NCBI GenBank assembly: GCA_949152475.1
Contig: OX424555.1
Location: 22,710,868-22,774,867, forward strand
Direction: 5' to 3'
Origin: Terebella lapidaria
Taxonomy: Eukaryota > Annelida > Polychaeta > Terebellida > Terebellidae
DNA: 64,000 bases
The translations under genes were made by a program, and so were the position numbers. Numbering within the stretch: position 1 is the first letter of the stretch; the number at the start of each line of letters is the position of its first letter. The notes under the pieces were generated by a model. The model worked only from the letters and a program-made list of their open reading frames with translations, was not told the DNA's origin and searched no databases. Below are positions 12,190 to 24,310 of the stretch, in pieces.

Positions 12190-13390
12190 GCTATCGACGG
12201 GATCTGCTGGCTCGTCGATGTCGACAATCGTGACGATAGCCCACAGACCTGTTATCGACGCTGTATGGCGGTTCGTCGATGTCGACAATCGTGACGATAG
12301 CACACAGACCTGTTATCGACGGAGTCTGGGAGTTCGTCGATGTCGACAATCGTGACGATAGCCCACAGATTTGGTATCGACGAATTCTTGGGGTTCGTCG
12401 ATGTCGACAATCGCGTCGATAGAGCAGCCTTTCTATCGACGGGATCTGATGGCTCGTCGAAGTCGACAATCGTGACGATAGCCCACATATGCTTGGTATC
12501 GACGAATTCTTGGGGTTCGTCGATGTCGACAATCGCGTCGATAAAGCAGCCTTTCTATCTACGAGATCTGATGGCTCGTCGATGTCGACAATCGTGACGA
12601 TAGCCTACTGACCTGTAATCGACGCTGTATGGCGGTTCGTCGATGTCGACAATTGTGACGATAGCACACAGACCTGTTATCGACGGAGTCTGGGAGTTCG
12701 TCGATGTCGACAATCGTGACGATAGCCCACAGATTTGGTATCGACGAATTCTTGGGGTTCGTCGATGTCGACAATCGCGTCGATAGAGCAGCCTTTCTAT
12801 CGACGGGATCTGATGGCTCGTCGATGTCGACAGTCATGACGATAGCCCACATATTTGGTATCGACGAAATCTTGGGGTTCGTCGATGTCGACAATCGCGT
12901 CGATAAAGCAGCCTTTCTATCGACGAGATCTGATGGCTCGTCGATGTCGACAATCGTGACGATAGCCCACTGACCTGTTATCGACGCTGTCTGGGGGTTC
13001 GTCGATGTCGACAATCGCGTCGATACAGCCCCCTTTCTATTGAGGGGATCTGATGGCTCGTCGATGTCGACAATCGTGATGATAGCCTACAGACCTGTTG
13101 TTGACGAAATCTTGGTGTTCGTCGATGTCGACATTCGCGTCAATAGAGCAGCCTTTCTAACGACGAGACCTGAAGGCTCATCGATGTCGACAATCATGAC
13201 GATAGCACACAGACCTGTTAGTGACAGAGTTTAGGGGGTCGACATTCGTGTCGATACGGCAGCTTTTCTATCGACAAGATCTGTACATGTATGGCTCGTG
13301 TTGACTTTCTCGCCAGTAGCTCACAGACTTGGTATCGACATAGTCTGGTTGCACATTGATGTTGACAATAGCGTCGATGGACCACAAACC
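12190..13390 (+). repeat. GTCGAC-centred tandem array, left arm
   Basis: About twenty units of 59-60 bp alternate between GATGTCGACAATCGTGACGA and GATGTCGACAATCGCGTCGA variants, so the higher-order period is about 118 bp. Similarity decays toward the inner end (13200-13390). The open frames that cross the array (for example 12559-13014 minus) read degenerate S-T-S-T-rich peptides in several frames and are not genes. Confidence 0.9.
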
Positions 13391-15370
13391 TGGTACTGCT
13401 ATCTCGATGTGATGATTTCTATATCAATAGTTGCCAGAACTGATTGATGCTAGTCTTCGAATAAGCTAGCATCATCATGATCATCAGTAACTAATGTTTT
13501 TACCCTTCCCAACAGCGATATCATATGTACCATACTAGAATTTCACCAGAAAGATTTTGTTCTTCGAAACAATGTCACATAACTACGGCCCAAGTATCAT
13601 ACGCTGCGCCTTAATACTACTCGTCCACTAAATGAGTGCCATTTATTCCGTCTGTCACCTTTTTAATCCTCATTGAATATAGAGGAGGGCGCAGGATATG
13701 ATACTTGGGCCATAACTACTGCCATTTGTTATTTTGAAAAGTATTTGTCTGCAAAAATCTGCTGGTGGCATAATTTGCAGGTGCAAGCCAAGGTATGACC
13801 AGGTCATCTCCTACATGATATTAAATAACATACTTGTGAGAAGTATTTGAAGTGATGTCTCTGAGCTCTTTGATCACCAAAATAGGTTGATCTCTGTCTT
13901 ACAATGGAAGTAAAATAAACAAATCATTTATTCTATTCATTGTAGACATCACCAATCTAAACAACAACATGAATATTATTTTGAACAATATTTCACAGGA
14001 AATTAGAATATGTGGCATGTATATACAATGAACATATTAATAGTACAGACTACAGATTCATCTCATATTTATTCAATCATATATATTTGGTCTTTTGCCT
14101 GTGTAATATCTTTGAGATTTTGTAATATGAAAGAATTTATGTCTTTATGCTAATCTGACTGAAAGTTTGTGTAAAAATGCTGTCCTGATTTAAAGTAAAC
14201 TAATGTTAACCTAATCAACAATATTTTCCCGTTGGAGCAAACCTATAATACAACTTATTTGTTAATGTAAATAAAATAACACACTGAACTAGTAAAACTA
14301 ACGTTAACTTAATCAGCAATATTCTTCCAGTTATAGCAAACCTGTTATTATATATTTGTACATGGGAAAAAAAATAATGCACTGAACTAATAAAACTAAT
14401 GTTAACTTAATCAGCAATATTTTTTCCAGTTATAGCAAACCTATTATTATACATTTGTACATGGGAATAAAATAATGCACTGTACTAGTAAAACTAATGT
14501 TAACTTAATCAGCAATATTTTTCCAGTTATAGCAAACCTGTTATTATATATTTGTACATTGGAATAAAATAATGCACTGAACTAATGAAACTAATGTTAA
14601 CTTAATCAGCAATATTTTGTCAGTTATAGCAAACCTATTATTATATATTTGTACATGGGAATAAAATAATGCACTGAACTAATAAAACTAATGTTAACTT
14701 AATCAGCAATATTTTTCCAGTTATAGCAAACCTGTTATTATAATTTTGTACATGGGAATAAAATAATGCACTGAACTAATAAAACTAATGTTAACTTAAT
14801 CAGCAATATTTTTCCAGTTATAGCAAACCTATTATTATATATTTGTACATGGGAATAAAATAATGCACTGAACTAATAAAACTAATGTTAACTCAATCAG
14901 CAATATTCTACGAGTGAAAGCAAACCTATTTTATACAATGTATTTGTACATGTATAAAATAAAATAACACACTGAACTAATAAAACTAATGTTAACTTGA
15001 TCAGCAATATTCTTCCAGTTAGAGTAAACCTATAATACAATGTATTTGTACATGTATTAGTAAATAAAATAACACACTGAACTAGTAAAACTAAAGTTAA
15101 CTTGATCAACAATATTCTCCCAGTTAAAGTAAACCTATAATACAATTTATTTGCACATGTATTAGTAAATAAAATAAAACACTTAACTAGTAAAACTAAT
15201 GTTAACTTGATCAACAATATTCTTTCAGCTAGAGCAAACCTATAATACAATTTTATTTGTATATCTGTCAGTAAATAAAATAACACACTGAATTAGTAAA
15301 ACTAATGTTAACTTAATCAACAATATTATTCCAGTTAGAGCAAACCTATTACAATTTTATTTGTACATGT

Positions 15371-15379
15371 AAATAAAAT
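15371..15379 (+). repeat. Left 9-bp target-site duplication of the MULE
   Basis: AAATAAAAT lies directly outside the left terminus GGGTCC and is repeated exactly at 16398-16406 outside the right terminus GTATCCC. Confidence 0.88.
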
Positions 15380-16397
15380 GGGTCCATGTCAAAACCCCTC
15401 CCGGTCAAAACCCCCCAGGTCAAAACCCCCTTGAGCTTAACCAGAATACGGTCAAAACCCCTCTTTATCGATATTATAAGATATACATTTGATGAAGTGG
15501 GAGACTATGTCATGAAGTTGCTTGAGTGTGTCAGTATATATGAACATTTATATTTGTATTTTATATGTTTGTTAATTGTTTTATATGCAATATGTGATGA
15601 ACACCTATCATACATACATTGAAATCATTACGTTAGAAAAATGTTAATAGCAATTATCTGACAAATCCTCCATGCAGACTAATCATTCAAGCAGAATGGT
15701 TATTTCTATAGGAAGCCCATGTACTTGTGGCAAAATCAACCAAGCAGTGTCTGCGATTCTCGGGCCGCATGTCAGCCCTATTCCCCCCAGAACTCTGGAA
15801 TGTTCACCTAACAACCCTCGGTGGTGGTTCGCGTACCAACAACCTCTGTGAAGCGTGGAACCGAGCCTTCAGCTCACTGCTTGGCATTTCCCACCCAACA
15901 ATCTGGCGGGCTCTCGAGCACATTCGACTAGACCACAGCAGTGTCAAGACAGCACTACTCCAAGCATCCCGCGGACAACCACCAAAGAAACGCGTACGCC
16001 GGGCAACAAAACAGCTGCAAGAAAGACTCTACAACCTCTGCGCATCGTACAGCGACAGGTCCGTTGGTCAAACACTCAGGGGAATCGGCCACCTTATCCG
16101 ATGGAAGTGAAAAAAACTTCATTCAAATACGCATGTGAATTCATTGTGATTAGTATGAGTTTGCAATAATGATGTTCATTCCATTGTTGTTTTGTGACTG
16201 TGATGTACAATAAAACATAATAATAGTGTGACAAGTGTTTTTCTCCATTTATTGTCACCCAGCATGGGAGAAATGGGAAAAAGAGGGGTTTTGACCGGAA
16301 GGGGTATTGACCTAGAGGGCTTTTGACCGGGAGGGGTTTTGACCTAGGGGGTTTTGACCTAGGGGGTTTTGACCGGGAGGGGTTTTGACCGTATCCC
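15380..16397 (+). mobile_element. MULE-type DNA transposon, internally deleted, with GGTCAAAACCCC-repeat termini
   Basis: The termini are inverted arrays of GGTCAAAACCCC: four copies at 15386-15460 and six on the opposite strand at 16280-16393. A perfect 9-bp duplication (AAATAAAAT) flanks the 1018-bp element. Duplications of 8-10 bp are characteristic of Mutator-like elements, and the internal open frame matches the C-terminal part of MULE transposases. The element sits inside a tandem-repeat unit, so it is younger than that array. Confidence 0.85.
15712..16110 (+). pseudogene. C-terminal exon of a MULE transposase
   Basis: After a good acceptor (TTTCTATAG) the frame reads about 132 residues to a stop at 16110. 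The segments ELWNVHLTTLGGGSRTNNLC and EAWNRAFSSLLGISHPTIW match the pattern WN(V/L)...RTNN..E.WH..F......HP.IW found near the C-terminus of MULE transposases (often with FLYWCH fingers) in animal genomes. The catalytic DDE core and zinc finger are missing, so the copy is not autonomous. The basic stretch PPKKRVRR follows. Confidence 0.7.
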
Positions 16398-16406
16398 AAA
16401 TAAAAT
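16398..16406 (+). repeat. Right 9-bp target-site duplication of the MULE
   Basis: AAATAAAAT, identical to 15371-15379. Confidence 0.88.
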
Positions 16407-17216
16407 AACACACAGAACTTGTAAAACTGATGTTAACCTAATCAGCAATATTCTTCGAGTGAAAGTAAACCTTTTATGTACAATGTATTTGTATATTAAA
16501 ACTGTTGGAATTATTTAATCACACTGTTACTAGTGAAACTAATGTTCACAATATTTTCAAGTGAATATTATTACTCTACTAACTGTAGTGATAAATTTGT
16601 ATTGTACATATCTTATTATGTTCTTTTTGTATTTAATATCGGAACTAGAAATACATAACAAGAGTTAACCAAAATACATTGTATACATTGTTACTTTGTA
16701 CATTGTATGTCCAATAAACATTTTGCACAACCCACCTACCCCAGCAAAGTTCATTATGAAGGCAGAGATCAGCCCCTTTTAAGGCCAGCGGTGATCAAAG
16801 GGCTCATACAGACAAGGCTCACAGGAGTCTCACTCCAATGCACACTAATGTGTGGTTGAACTTAGGGGATGGCCTTGTTACAAGTCATAAACAACTTTGG
16901 ACTTGTGAAAACAGTATATCCCACCTGGCAGATTTCTTTATGTTTGATGGTAATTCAAAAACAAACAGCACTGATCTGACATCATGGTATGTATTGCATT
17001 ACAGTGTCAGAACTGCCGGGGTTTCCTTTTTGTTATAAATGGGACAATGTTTGTGGATAGACCCATTAGTTTCACTACAGTGAATCATATTTTAGATCAG
17101 AATAAGACTAGGTGAAAAGACTTCTTTAAGGAATTTTCTTAGCTAGTACAAATGCAGATTCTGGCTGGAGTAATATTTAGCATGCATGACTTATTATTCC
17201 TAATACAACTCTAGAT

Positions 17217-18060
17217 ATGTCACGGTGTGCTATCGACGCAATTGTCGACATCGACGAGCCATCTGATCCTGTCGATAGAAGAGCTGCTCTATCGACACGA
17301 TTGTCGACATCGACAAACACCCAGATGTCATCGATAACAGTTCTGGGGGCTATCGTCACGATTGTCGACATCGGCGACCGATCAGATCCCGTCAATAGAG
17401 ACACTGCTGTATCGACGCGATTGTCGACATTGACGAACCCCAAGACTTCGTCGATATCCTGGCTGTGTTCTATCGACGTTATTGTCGACATCGACGAGCC
17501 ATCAGATCCCGTCGATATGAAGGCTACTGTATCGACACGATTGTCGACATCGACGAACCCCCAGACTTCGTCAATAACAGGTCTGCGGGCTATAGTCACG
17601 ATTGTCGACATCGACGAGCCATCAGATCTCGTCGATATCAAGGCTGCTGTATCAGCGCGATTGTCGACATCGACGAACTCCCACACTCCATCGATAACAG
17701 GTCTGTGGGCTATCGTCCGATTGTCGACATCGACGAGCCATCAGATCCCGTCGATACAAAACTGCTGTATCGACACGATTGTCGACATCGACGAACCCCC
17801 AGACTCCGTCGATGGAAGGTCTGTGGGCTATCGTCACGATTGTCGACATCGACGAGCCATCAGATCTCGTCGATAGGTAGGCTGCAGCTGTATCGACACG
17901 GTTGTCGACATCGACGAACCCCCAGACTCCGTCGATGGAAGGTCTGTGGGCTATCGTCACGATTGTCGACATCGACGAGCCATCAGATCTCGTCGATAGG
18001 TAGGCTGCTGTATCGTCACGATTGTCGTCATCGACGAGCCATCATATGCCGTCGATAGCA
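17217..18060 (-). repeat. GTCGAC-centred tandem array, right arm
   Basis: The same 59-60-bp unit as at 12190-13390 in reverse orientation (ATTGTCGACATCGACGA...), about fourteen units. The unit with GAACCCCCAGACTCCGTCGA is duplicated almost exactly around 17800 and 17930. Open frames crossing it are repeat artefacts. Confidence 0.9.
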
Positions 18061-18375
18061 TAGCTTGTGTCGTCCCACTAAATTTTGGTGTGTCCACGAA
18101 ATTTCGTGGAAGTTACCATGAAGAAGTAACCGTCATTCACGGTGGACAAGCGCTCTTACATTGTGATTGTGCAGTGCTAAAGCCCAGCGATCATCGAGAG
18201 CAGACTGCAATGTAGGGTTAGACTCGTCCAAAATATGATAATGATAACCTGGTACTTATTCAATATATAAGCATTGATGAGCACGAAACAGAATAATGAT
18301 AAACACTGATAAAGCCAACACAATTTAACAAATTCAGATTAATTTCTAGGACAACAATTATTGGTATAAAAATAT

Positions 18376-18545
18376 TGACTTTTGGTGAGTTGAATACGTG
18401 AAAATATGTACCTCTCGCCAAAGACGTATTCACCGAGCTCGCGAGGCGTTGTAGGCCCGAGAGCTAGGTACATACAAAGACCCTCAACAATTGTGGAGGG
18501 TCTTAGATACATATTTTAACGTATTCACCGAAACCAAAAGTTATT
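18376..18545. mobile_element. Short inverted-repeat element with internal hairpin
   Basis: ACTTTTGGTGAGTTGAATAC and the following GTGAAAATATGTACCT are mirrored in reverse complement at the right side (AGATACATATTTTAACGTAT then TCACCGAAACCAAAAGT). In the centre, GACCCTCAACAATTGTGGAGGGTC near 18479-18502 is a near-perfect dyad. There is no coding capacity. Confidence 0.55.
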
Positions 18546-19117
18546 TAATATTAATTTTGTTCTGTAATATGATACACGTTAAATGTTTGGAAGTTCATGC
18601 AAATACTGAATCAATGGTTACATGTATATGTGTATGTATTATTAACATAATGCATCCAAAACTACACCTCCAAATATGTGTTAATTTGAATACTGCACCA
18701 GTGACACCAGTGAATTCCAATTCGATGTAAATATTTCAGGAACAATTAAACAAACGAGGATAGATTTTTGGCACTTTAGAGTTTTGACACTTTAGAGTTT
18801 ATTCAATTAGCCATATCACCAGATACGTGATGTGCATATATGTCATATGAACCAATCGGTGAATATATAAAAAAAACTTGATGGGTTGTTCTGGTGAATA
18901 AATATGTAATAAAAATTATTAGGTGATTGAGTACCCTACCAGAAAAAATTTCAGCTCTTTTAACATACTTAACATGTCAAACTCACTGTGTGGGTATAAT
19001 ATATTTGTTTGTTGTGTATAGTCAATTATTGTTCAGTGTGTCAGGGCCCATTCGAGGTTCGCACAATTTGGTAGTCAGCATTCCTTCTAGCTCGGCTAGT
19101 GTAGTGGGATATCTCTT

Positions 19118-19195
19118 TAGCTCACTTGGTAGAATGTTGGACTACGTATCGTTCGTCGGGTCCTGGTATCGAATCCCCTCTGGGGCAAGTGGATT
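19118..19195 (+). repeat. tRNA-like sequence, possibly a SINE head
   Basis: TTTAGCTCACTTGGTAGAATG resembles a tRNA A box and D arm. GGTATCGAATCC about 50 bases later resembles a B box (GGTTCGAATCC) with one extra base. I could not pair an acceptor stem, so it is more likely a tRNA-derived SINE or decayed tRNA copy than a working tRNA gene. Confidence 0.4.
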
Positions 19196-20362
19196 TTCCG
19201 AAACTTGTAACATCAGTAAATGTATATGATATATAGAGTTGATTTTCTCATATCAATTAATTCAATCAATCCAACACTGTGTACTGTGCAAAAACAGGGT
19301 TGAAGTCGGACACTAGTCAATGCAGTCCTATACCAATTTTTGACAAATAATACAATGAATCTTTTGGATTATTACATGTTTATTATCCACATGATGTCAA
19401 CATGTCAATTATTTGTGAAGAAATGACAGTTCCCTGCCAGTATCTATATTTATATCCAAAGTATTTGATCGCCCATTATAGATGTAATGATTACCGGTAT
19501 ACGGCGTAGATGCAGGGTCCGATAAATAAATTAGCCAAATAAACCATTTTCAGTACAGGTACGGCACCGATGTGAAGTTCGGCAACCCCACGATGAAGGT
19601 GTATAGCCTACCCCCCTTACTGGAATGTCATCGAATGTCTTATCAACCTGCCCGCACTGCAGCACCATAACCGTGGTGTCACTACTTGCGCAGCCTACCA
19701 CGTCATAATGCTACACTTGTTTGACATACGACGTACATTCAGTTAACAAAAAGTGACATATATGTCCAATAGGTATTGTTTGAGGAGTAGACACCCGTTA
19801 ATAAACTTCGATTCTCAGAGGATGTCATTCTAACTTATATATATGTGTGAAGTAACGTGTTCCCGTTGTCATTTGTTACGGAGTTATTAAATATTCAATT
19901 GTGGATCAACTGTGAATATTCTGATCAACTGCAAGGCCTCGTTGACAAGATTAAACGCCTATGCGTGTAAGTCAACATGTTCATGAACATAAATCAACAA
20001 ACATTTCTGGAAATTGTGCAAATGGAATTTCTTTAAATTGTGGACAAATTCTTTTGCAACTTGAAGGTCGATATTCCAGTGTACACTTTATCCATCCTAT
20101 ACATATATTAGGCCATCCTACAGGGTGGTCCATCCTATACGTGTACTTTTACATATAAGCCACATATGATTTCCATGGACAGTAAGCCGGAAGGAGTGCA
20201 CATGTATGTCATTATCATGATTATGTGGCACATGACTATTAGGCTGTCACAGGCTATTCGATGAGTATTCCGCGGTGACGCCGCGAATAAATAAGCCTCC
20301 AGCCGGATTGTGTGTACATGTACATACATGTATGTACATTGTAAACATGCTAAAAAACGATG

Positions 20363-22492
20363 ATGGACGGACGTGAACAGTTGCTTGGTGCCAAAGATCG
20401 CCACCATGACGGGAATATCTATGAAAATACACGAAAGGCTGCACAACAAAGGGGAGATGAAACAACAAAACTACTCAGTACAACAGGTAGATCTAGATCT
20501 ACATAAGACAAACACACACATGTACGTTTTTTTTTCGCAGAAAGAGTATGTATCTGTGAGCAGGTATTTACTGTTGTTAGTGGTATATGTGATGTGATGT
20601 ACCGTGCAAAAAGTAGCCTACATGTATACATACATTACAACAACCTGTTTACTTTTTTTCAAACCTGTTTATGTCTGCATCATTATCTCCGGTTAATATC
20701 ATATTCTCTGAGATGTATATTTTCCCAAAAATAATCAAAACGAACTGAAAAGCTATATGGTGTTGAATGTTCTGTTGCAGACCGTTTGAGGGAGTCGTTG
20801 CGTGAACAGGCGGAGCTGGCGCGGGCTTTACGAGAGAAGGAACAGCAGAAACATGCCAGCTCCGAGGCCCAGGACAGCCGCGTGCCCACAACCAGTAAAG
20901 TCACCAGGAAAACCAACAAGAGAAAGAGAATGGGGCACAAGGCGAGACATCCTACCATCGAGGAGGTGACAGGGTCGGAGTCTGGGGAGGATCGTCTGAA
21001 AGGTTCGAATGACCTGGAAGACCTGGAACCTCACCATTCGCAAGAATCATCTCAAACTCACAGGTAGATGTAACATGTTATATGAACAGTTGTATTTTCT
21101 TTTGGTGGATGATTATGCAGTGCAATTTTATTAGACCATAGACCTAAACAACAGAGTTCTATGATTAGACACATTGGTTAACCATCATATGATGATTAGA
21201 CATGTGACATTATTACACTGTCTATTTTCCTGATACGTTTCGACGATGTAGTCATAATGCCGAGGATATCTTGACCGAGGATGACCTCAGGCGAGCTGTG
21301 GTGGAGAGAAATGCCGATATCGACAACATGGTGGAAAATATGTTTGACAGAGCAAGTCAGTCAATATACACGTTCGAGCAATATCTACTAGCATAGTAAT
21401 AATAACAATCGGGCCCAAATCGTCGTCAGAGATTAAAAGATTCGGGTCAGAACAAGCGGGGTACAACTCGAAAAATGAAAAGTACCACCAATTTGAGTGC
21501 ATGACCTTTATTTAAAGCTCGTTAGGTGCAAGATTCATAGGGCCTATCATTTGGTAAATATGACATGCTTCAATTAGAATGTGAAAATTCCGATAATGTT
21601 CGACCAGCGATCTTATAGCGTGGCCAATGTCCACATGGTGTTGAAATGATGCATTACACGTACATGTACACATCTTGACGAGGACACTCAAATTCACCAA
21701 CGGTCTGGACCAATTAGGCCACCAAAAGTTGTCCCCTATAATGGTTTCCTCTGTACGTCAGTGGTACATCTGGTCCACACAATAGCAATTTGAACATATT
21801 GTGGATGATAAAATGATGAATATGAGCACTCGATGTAGATCTAATCTCTAGAAAAACTTGGTCCATACAATATACAGTACATACCCGGTACATGTTTTTG
21901 AGCTGATAATATAAACGATCAATACATGTAGTAACACCAATTTTCAGGCATAGACAACCTCAAGAAGTGTAAATTTTTAGTTTCGCCATGAACAGTTTAA
22001 TCTTTAAAGCAAAATAATAAATACCGGTAGTACATGTAAACAATGTACATGTACATATGTTGTACCAGTGTTGCCTGCCTTTTCCAGGAGAGATACAATC
22101 TCAGGCAGATGTTGCATTCGCCAAGACAGATATCCAACAACAGGTTAGATCTTCTGTATCAATATTGACTGTTTTTTTTCGAAAGTTACATTTATATTAT
22201 ACAACAAATGGTGACCCTTATGGTATGTAGACACATGCATCTATCTCTGGTCTTTGTATATCTTTACTTTCCAGTCGTGTACTTCATGATGTATAGTCAC
22301 TCGTGATGAATATTATGCTTTATGTTTGCCAAACAGAGTACATACTGTTTCTGATGTATATAATTTTGTGACTCGCACCCGTACGCTCTACAGGCCCTGA
22401 GGAACACCAGGCGACGGTGGGTCATCTGGTCTGTCGTTGCCATAGTTACACTGGTCGTCATCAGTATCGTCATATATGTGATTGGTCAGTGA
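20363..22492 (+). CDS. SNARE-like tail-anchored protein
   Basis: Five exons join in frame: 20363-20486, 20781-21063, 21252-21355, 22088-22143 and 22394-22492 (stop TGA), giving 221 residues. All junctions are GT-AG with matching phases. Residues 1-60 form an amphipathic helix with a pattern like Qb-SNARE motifs of the Vti1/SNAP-25 kind (a run of A, Q, G, E, L then TTDRLRESLREQ). A basic, serine-rich linker follows (KVTRKTNKRKR). A second helical segment (DDLRRAVVERNADIDNMVEN) leads to NTRRRW and one hydrophobic segment ending six residues or fewer from the C-terminus. That layout is typical of a tail anchor facing the cytosol. Membrane fusion is the inferred role. A non-SNARE coiled-coil membrane protein is also possible. 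Confidence 0.62.
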
Positions 22493-24310
22493 CTCGCGCT
22501 TACTTTTCAATTGAATTCAGTGACTCGCGCTTTCTTTTCAATTGAATTCCTAACCTCATACAGACCAATATTGAAGATTTATATTATGTCTATGTTTGTA
22601 TATTTCAGTACGCGCCGTACGTTGAGAGCAACACTGCAGTTCATGTGGCCACAACACGAGACCATACTCTGATTTCCGAGGCGTGAGGGACTAGTCTAAG
22701 TCGGATCAAAAGCTCGTCATGAATATACATGTAGTTACATTTAATCAATATTACAATTGTATTGTATTGCGTGTATAGGACTCGACATTTCTGAAATTCT
22801 ATTATGGTATTAGGCATATTGTGATATTGGTGTATGAGTATTATAACTTTGGGATATTTTGGGTCAACTACTGTAAAACGACTATTTTGGCAGCCATTAA
22901 ATTTGGCGGTTGTGAGCCCCATGTTATTTGGCGGAGATTTAATTTGGCGGTTTCAAAACCACATATATTTCTTATCATATATATATATATGGTTAATTTG
23001 GCTGTTTTTTCCCCAGCCACCAAATAAATCATCTGTCAAAATTAGTCATTTCACAGTATTTAGGACTATATACAATCCACAAGTGAGTTATGTATTTTTG
23101 GATACTTATTCCCAAAGCAAAATTAGAAGTAATGCAGTATTATCAGACATGATATTATAAACATACTCTGAACATTTTTGAAGTCAAACCACCTCCACTG
23201 CTGTGTATGTTTGACAACATAGAAACCAACACGGACACGGAACTATAAATACTCGTTTATTAAACATGGACATGTTTATTTTTGGAGATATTTTTACTGT
23301 TGGAATGTATTACACATTTATGTACAATGTACATACTGGCACTTACGAAAAATCTACAACTACGGTAAGTCTAGGTCTGTTGTTGCCATAGTACATGCAC
23401 ATGTATCATGATGATTTGTATACATTGTATTGTTATATCATGAGTATACCACTACATCAAGAGATCAGAGTGAATGTTGATTACATAAGTCTTCCAATAT
23501 AAAGCAATCAATACGGTCTTTCCATCTTGCCATGAAATTAATTCTTTAGATCTGATACACAATTAATTTGTTTACACAAACTGGCCAAATGGGTATACTT
23601 TGTACTTCAGCATTCTCAACAGAATGTGAATCCCTAGTGATTATAGTCATAGATATCCCATAATTTATCAAACATTGCAGAATGTTTTGTTGTGTTGAAC
23701 GCGCTACAAGTCATTGTTGAACAATAGTCTGATCTGATAACAAGTGTCATTACCATGGTTATGGAAATAAACAACATTATCTTTTCATGTTGAATCATTA
23801 TTTGCAATGAATTATTCAAAACAAAGGTGATTTATGTATAAGAATATCATCGAAAACAGAAACTGTTTTGGACAACACTGATAAAATCTCACCTCAGATT
23901 ATTTCTAATAAATGGCAAGTGCAAATTTTAAAATGAACATTGAGCACCATAAAGAGTCGAAGTGTACAAATCAAATAAAAAGTCACAAACAGGATGTATA
24001 CGTTTTAGAACTCAAACCTGGTAATAAAATTATAGCATTTGGTAACAACAGTGCCTCCATGCAGAATATATTTGAAAATTTACATACATCAGAATTTTAT
24101 TGGTAATGGATTATATATATTACAGTTTATGATGTACATTTAAATATATTAATATGCTTACACAGGCTATTCACTGACTGACAGCTCACCAACAAGCTAT
24201 AAATTGAGCACTTTGCTACTCATTTGAAATATGCAAAATCTGTACACTGACATGGCACTAAAAACACATGACAATTTAACATGATTTGAATATGGCGCCA
24301 ATTTGAAGAC
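22493..24310. other. Intergenic region between SNARE-like and sigma-1 receptor genes
   Basis: The two genes converge. 22850-23040 contains repeated (A/T)TTTGGCGG words (TTAAATTTGGCGG, TTATTTGGCGGAG, TTTAATTTGGCGG) and looks like part of a dispersed repeat. AATAAA on the minus strand at about 24095-24100 lies about 210 bp past the sigma-1 receptor stop and is a plausible poly(A) signal. Nothing else was recognised. Confidence 0.5.

Larger units (their letters stand above)
14190..16500 (+). repeat. 98-106-bp AT-rich tandem array interrupted by a MULE
   Basis: Units carry ACTAATGTTAACTTAATCAG, CAGTTATAGCAAACCT and TTTGTACATG. GTTAAC recurs roughly every 97-105 bp from about 14205 to 15305. The next unit is split: its left part ends at 15379 and its right part resumes at 16398, with a MULE in between. 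A degraded final unit reaches about 16500. Confidence 0.9.
12124..18125. mobile_element. 6-kb element with satellite-like terminal inverted repeats
   Basis: The left end has TTCTTCATGGTAACTTCCAC, then GAAATTTCGTGG, CCAAAATTTGG and GGGACGACACA before the array. The right end carries the same order in reverse complement, finishing near 18125. The arms continue as arrays of a 59-60-bp unit built on GTCGATGTCGAC (12190-13390 and 17217-18060, inverted to each other). The interior is AT-rich with no transposase of its own. It holds another satellite and a MULE insertion. No clear target-site duplication was found at the outer ends. Confidence 0.75.
18126..20362. other. Intergenic region between the 6-kb element and the SNARE-like gene
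   Basis: No gene was recognised. It contains a short inverted-repeat element at 18376-18545 and a tRNA-related segment near 19118, both listed. The remainder is AT-rich with short open frames. The promoter of the gene starting at 20363 should lie at the right end. No TATA box was identified. Confidence 0.5.

Noticed and set aside
15380..16397. GGTCAAAACCCC arrays as interstitial telomere sequence
   Set aside because: Animal telomeres are TTAGGG or TTAGG type. The arrays are inverted at the ends of a 1-kb unit with a 9-bp target duplication, which marks a transposon.
12191..18058. Long repetitive open frames (up to 219 codons) with STSTNP or DIDEPSD motifs
   Set aside because: They are translations of the GTCGAC arrays. 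Equivalent frames appear on both strands and in both arms.
19118..19195. A functional tRNA gene
   Set aside because: The B-box-like sequence has an extra base and no acceptor stem could be paired.
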